Shown: positions 62,801 to 64,000 of the stretch, one piece after another
Layout: each line of letters begins with the position of its first letter
Position numbering within the stretch: position 1 is the first letter of the stretch
Assembly: GCA_016793115.1 (NCBI GenBank)
Contig: JAEUIN010000031.1
Span: 1-64,000, forward strand
Length of the DNA stretch: 64,000 bases
Direction of reading: 5' to 3'
Source of the DNA: Planctomycetaceae bacterium
GTDB lineage: Bacteria > Planctomycetota > Planctomycetia > Pirellulales > PNKZ01
Notes under the pieces: model-generated
The model's input: the letters and a program-made list of their open reading frames with translations, nothing else
Database searches by the model: none
Told to the model about the DNA's origin: nothing
Made by a program: the position numbers and the translations under genes

Positions 62801-64000
62801 AAACTTCCCGAAGAACAAGGTGCCCTGACTGACCACGGTCCCGCCTTTGAAGCCGGGGTTGGCCGAGTTGACGAACAGGGCCGCGCCGCCTTGCTTATAC
62901 AGCGTGCCGGCGCCGCTAATTCCGCCGTCGACGGTCATCGACAGATTGTTGACGGCCAGATAGGCGTCTTTAACCATCGTCAGGTTCGAGAAGATCGTCG
63001 TATAGCCGTTGCCGGAGTTGTACGAGAAGTACGGCGATCCCAAAGCGCCGCCGAAGTTCAGGTCTTTGAAGACGACCGTCTTATTGGCGCCGGAGCCGAG
63101 CCGGTCGGTGCTCAGCACCGTGTTGCCGCTGCCGAGGTAGGAGCGAGAAGCGATGCCGACTTGCGTGCCGACCAAGATGCTGTTGTCGGCGAACGTGGTG
63201 AGAACTTGCATCGCCGTCGTATTGTCCCCTTCGAGGCGGACGTTCAACGTCGAATTGTTCATGTTGATCTCGGCGGCGGAACCCAAGGGGCTCGAGGCGC
63301 CGTTCGCGATGCGCAATTCGAGCGCCCCGGCCATGATCTTCCATTGGTGGACCTTATTGCGGAGATCGCCGGTCTGACCGTTGGTGAGGAAGAGGGTTCC
63401 GGCGCCGGCCTTCACCAGCGTCTTGTTCTCAGCCAAGATTTGGCCGGCGATCACCCCCGACCCCGCCGTGTTAAGGAAGACTTCGTCGTAGAGCGTTCCC
63501 GCGTCCCCATCGTCATACGTGACGTTGAAAGTGCCGTCGACCATAACGTTCGTCGCTTGGCCGACCCACGTGAGCGAAGGAGCATCGAGCGTCACATCGT
63601 TTATCTTGGCCCAGGCGGAACCCGCTATGGTGGTGCCGATGGCGCTGGTGGTGTTGAGCGTGCCGAAATTGTTGAGCCGCGGCACGACGATGTTGTAGCC
63701 GTTGTTCGGACCGACCTGGATCGCCGAGATCGCGTCGACGATTTCATTGCCGACGTAACCGAGGGTACCGGTCCCGGTCATCGAGAAATCGAGAATGCCG
63801 CCCTTGAGCGTGATGTCGCCGGTACCGAGCCCCATCACGTTTTGCACGGAGAGCGTGCCGAGCGACGAAGGAGCGAAAATGTGTGCGCCGACGATTTGTC
63901 CGGCGTTCACCGTCGTGCCGCCCGTGTAGGTATTGCCGAACGACGCGCCGTCCTTATTCATCGGCGGGGCGATTGTGAGCGTTCCGATGCCGGTCTTTTC
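53819..64000 (-). CDS. Giant PEP-CTERM adhesin-like protein, 5' end beyond window
   Basis: At least 3393 residues; the frame stays open through the window end (the last visible upstream residues read EKTGIGTLTIAPP), so the start is missing. The protein is an array of beta-strand repeats of the autotransporter-associated type (for example LTKAGNGTLRVSAANTFTGA and GTGLLILSGANTYTGTTTV). Near the C-terminus two 138-residue units are closely related. The last part shares about 190 residues with the PEP-CTERM protein at 42285. It ends VPEPGSLMLMGLAGLGFGAY-GWRRRKKR, the PEP-CTERM sorting signal, followed by an unusual 20-residue acidic tail. It would be a surface adhesin or matrix protein processed by an exosortase. 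Confidence 0.85.
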   Translation of the reverse strand, partial: EKTGIGTLTIAPPMNKDGASFGNTYTGGTTVNAGQIVGAHIFAPSSLGTLSVQNVMGLGTGDITLKGGILDFSMTGTGTLGYVGNEIVDAISAIQVGPNNGYNIVVPRLNNFGTLNTTSAIGTTIAGSAWAKINDVTLDAPSLTWVGQATNVMVDGTFNVTYDDGDAGTLYDEVFLNTAGSGVIAGQILAENKTLVKAGAGTLFLTNGQTGDLRNKVHQWKIMAGALELRIANGASSPLGSAAEINMNNSTLNVRLEGDNTTAMQVLTTFADNSILVGTQVGIASRSYLGSGNTVLSTDRLGSGANKTVVFKDLNFGGALGSPYFSYNSGNGYTTIFSNLTMVKDAYLAVNNLSMTVDGGISGAGTLYKQGGAALFVNSANPGFKGGTVVSQGTLFFGKFEGVVTTLNDTANVGTGNILVNPGAAVQFNSITNVVAGWTGLLDVRSNAMGNYGIVRLAADETLDAFHFRLGNLGGPQTTSYFGLAGGLGLDGLGKNVGAAIIALNTVYTKAIDMRRIGDGTAYLGSTSNQVGQVGSYNAPTLGVGAGNTYRLGAGNSTLYVQSTMAANNVLTGAGANLVVGLIHSGMNVDNINGGNGRGTVVLMTDNNYTGSTTVNRGSTLEFRGALTSSSFETWGLLTAAGFGGTFVNATSSANLGSVTTRPGSEIRFDNSSGLLPTSAAQGRWFDSAALTLDNSILRIIGNRDVETSETVGMVTVVGQGTVLAQRDYPSRQTALVLGGITAGANATLSIQPATGAQLGNDERVLLSTDTAGLPDIVLPGQVGAGVKFRNGMIAPWIVNIGELQFLTYTADNGFVNAGFNRIRTGALGTTSSATERVFINAASTISGGAGNFDVYALRLDGDVTFLANTTAAASDRITILSGAVLANGTRTFTPGLQFGATGNPTPAYIVNNGTFTIGDNTLPTTTGQLTNASTIYKTGAGTLQIDAAQPNFTGNWIVNQGSLFLRSRTAQSNLGGAASGAQLAAFSNGVVQMNAFDTTLGLRPDVAGTVFNVSLVLGPNNPQVRLTADRGPINTASSVLAQLGGSIKFAGSPGEQGQTLFITSGNSYTLQVNGGVDLGPAGNAFIRTDVVFTVQGKLTGSGTLVKTGGSTLDLNGITPANGVNDNTGGIQMVLGTLNVRGGATTANAFPAAPAVLNYGGFGSGAFTVWGGTTNIRIDGSNNTTRERYWVGNNAAGNSLIVNGSATIDINRQSGAGTTKHMAFKDLTIGGATLGLTGGNSYVFEINGGTTLVGSPVLNVSSAQLFFNGAVSDGGAKQIIVKNGGESLWFNGTSSRFGGLLPGTYGPNGLGLVVNGGLLRFGDVATETPTLNLSTMLNGSRVRVNPTGNWRLMTPNVAIGVGQIQQYSVAPQLSLFRLGTAAVSGAQIQSWFTTDSSGVLALENTTHTAPLNLAAIGDGTFRLGAVGTVTYNPLSLGVGAGNLYRIGGAGATLTLDSSGVTTGALIESAPGTRVEFGSQGVNGGGAVVLNDLNTYTGGSVISRGMAVTFQIAPTAVAGAFGNGGSIDVFGTLVAQAAAGTFQKATLDPNSNAYNVRLHPGAILRFNNSATNSDRWADNVAISLDGATLNVAGAAAVAVTEVVGAVSFQRGAGIQINRNAAATAQLDQLTVASLSRGGAGATLTLSYVAGSTGLGIAGGGTALAGERLIVSSWAQQMPQLYGSVNSGAGAPTGILPGYYIDGTSNTFLSYNAATGFQSLLSTASPAAGAVAYSKIINFGDISTVDFSSGQDTLDVNGSAFTIVRDFAVFAMRSSVNITSGVGQYNTITFSDAPGGGRGGLITTGAIAVQADLKFGNAGLSDAYVYNTTNLTINGDIYASSVTKFGAGNMILAKDQTAQARAGVGLLGNWYVNQGTLQLNTFGASGNGRIFLNASGQTSGAGTTLNLSANSGSPLSGTYTMSGITIVDNALINVDAGGADRTVTIGDLEVVSTDLTGLQPARARFVVAQARSMVNAGVLTLSGVGTSIIDVNANNVNNQITSGATAGVAVAGLVGSQNLIKWGNGGLYLRGDNSATFTGDVVIEQGALRVTEANALGNAATDVTVRRYGTFDLWAAGVAKVPTYEAGAIERWSIDGARNMALLNLGAGTLQVNADQFSQTNTTVRLNGGAIEGYLRTDDSLDSNIGVVYRTLGAGVKFELLGDSFVGQNPLIDGPNGLDNGRPNDLQPGLGAPGVNNSSSLTDSARGVILEIKGVISGTGGLTKQSGDTVILSGVNTYQGATNITGGTLRVGIGGALPSQTNLTTYGSGVLDLSGNNVTVGGLSAAVVGGAQINSSGFITNSATTLNTFTVGNGATADFVYGGVIQNNVSLVKSGSNKQTLTNVNTYYGETTVSGGALTVTHVDGTGNVDGVVNTTKLSVGSGAAFNILTGATTGSNLTLAPTAGTVLDLANNSRLGFQLSGVGGASSGKITLQAGALAHAVGNVFIDAYFNSTYTPVGSVIVINAPSGGLRTTNGSSATYQIGNIFNGTGANFTVTGIVQSDTQVALTTAAGGTSAALFWKGGLSGATNVWAATNGTSQSNWATDSAGTNTPNIPTSGTAVTFSATGATNQGAMTLGGDVQMASLTINDTASVSLQDSAFSLTITGSSAITTGASAGTAALNVPLVLQNGTPTISLASANSLTLGGPISGAATTLTKAGTGAGSLILTGANTFAGAFNITTGVVRISNDSALGSTAGGTVVSSGATLEMLGGITVGAEALSLNGAGVGSNGALRNISGNNIYNGAVTLAGITTIQSDAGLLTLNGTINNGANLLTVQGAGNTTLTGVLGNGSGGLTKAGNGTLRVSAANTFTGAVNVNGGILTVANNTGLGTTAGGVTVTSGASLELQGNITVGAETLSLAGAGFASSGALRNLNGTNTYGGAVTLTADSTITSDLGVLTLDVASGNAIGGTFNLTFNGAGSITVADPIATSTGTLTKNGTGLLILSGANTYTGTTTVTDGIMRLANATALSGGIAAAGGTSGLTINGGGIVELGANDFSRGLGTGAANVQWTGSGGFGAFSAARTVNLGGSGAAVTWASGSFVPNASELVLSSTTSTHTVTFANPIALNGAVRTIRVNDGGAAIDAVISGAITGTSPAGLIKTGPGVLALNTGANSIGGPTTVQQGTLTVNSSLAGGGGVTVGSGARFNGGVAGTPASVTSPIAVQSGGSFSAGSSTNSATGDGVGQMNVALTSGQLVDWQSGSNLVFDFRTNSSAIGTQGTNWDYLNITGTGSSLKIGNGLTLLVNSWNDALTTYGQNSSATPANNFNPATSSSYSWLWVTAPSFLNASGNPIADGELSNFNIIDDTGTAVFSPTGGNYSQIGGSEFWVSKVGTGLYINYGIHAVPEPGSLMLMGLAGLGFGAYGWRRRKKRADAVDAATTLDENGKSDRIG
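55300..56010 (-). repeat. Two tandem units of a 414-bp repeat within the giant gene
   Basis: One unit lies at about 55300-55590 and the other at about 55715-56010, 414 bases (138 residues) apart by their TCCGAC landmark. Both encode GGxxVxSGAxLExxGxITVGAExLSLxGAG and SGALRNxxG-type segments. They show recent duplication relative to the rest of the array. Confidence 0.7.

Overview
The window is a GC-rich chromosomal segment that I place in the Planctomycetes, probably near the Pirellulales. This is inferred from gene content. The clues are two PEP-CTERM proteins built of autotransporter-type beta-strand repeats, a DUF1080 secreted protein, a 26-cysteine secreted protein, a redoxin/cytochrome c/copper monooxygenase fusion, two CsrA paralogues, and dispersed palindromic repeats lying against or inside genes. 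I recognised no rRNA, tRNA, CRISPR array, prophage or insertion sequence. About 48 protein genes fill most of the window. Many are single genes or short pairs, often convergent with gaps of only a few bases.

Layout. 1-9.4 kb: a 5'-truncated TolC-like protein with a proline-rich insert, RNase D, a membrane Ser/Thr kinase, then a surface-sugar patch (pseudaminate cytidylyltransferase PseF, a GT-B-like transferase, a methyltransferase-like protein). 9.6-22.5 kb: secreted and oxidoreductase genes (M24 peptidase, epoxide hydrolase, YdeP-type molybdopterin oxidoreductase, Tat-exported protein, DUF1080 protein), a B12-binding radical SAM gene invaded by repeats, a zinc ribbon, a DUF3592 protein and the redoxin/copper fusion. 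22.6-29.2 kb: purF, proB, a Cys-rich secreted protein, purE-purK and a UVR-motif protein. 29.2-40.3 kb: csrA-1 behind a likely sigma-54 promoter, a lipase-like lipoprotein, MaoC hydratase, GNAT acetyltransferase, an aquaglyceroporin/transglutaminase pair, a CobW GTPase, a DegT aminotransferase/SurE pair, csrA-2 and a Nudix hydrolase. 40.3-49.7 kb: a Gfo/Idh/MocA protein, a TPR protein, a 1012-residue PEP-CTERM protein, and a minus-strand series of TPR protein, a 32-residue basic protein, a FabZ-like protein and TrmB. 50-64 kb: a lipoprotein, a Wza-like polysaccharide exporter, a TPR lipoprotein, and a giant PEP-CTERM adhesin of more than 3390 residues that runs off the window end.

How it fits together. 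Much of the accessory content concerns the cell surface: polysaccharide export, nonulosonate activation, TolC-like and PEP-CTERM proteins. The rest is ordinary metabolism (purine and proline synthesis, tRNA modification). The observations I rate highest are the sigma-54-type promoter with an upstream palindrome before csrA-1, the radical SAM gene whose reading frame runs through several repeat insertions, stop codons lying at repeat boundaries in three genes, the shared C-terminal module of the two PEP-CTERM proteins, the split TolC-like protein, and the 32-residue basic protein gene.
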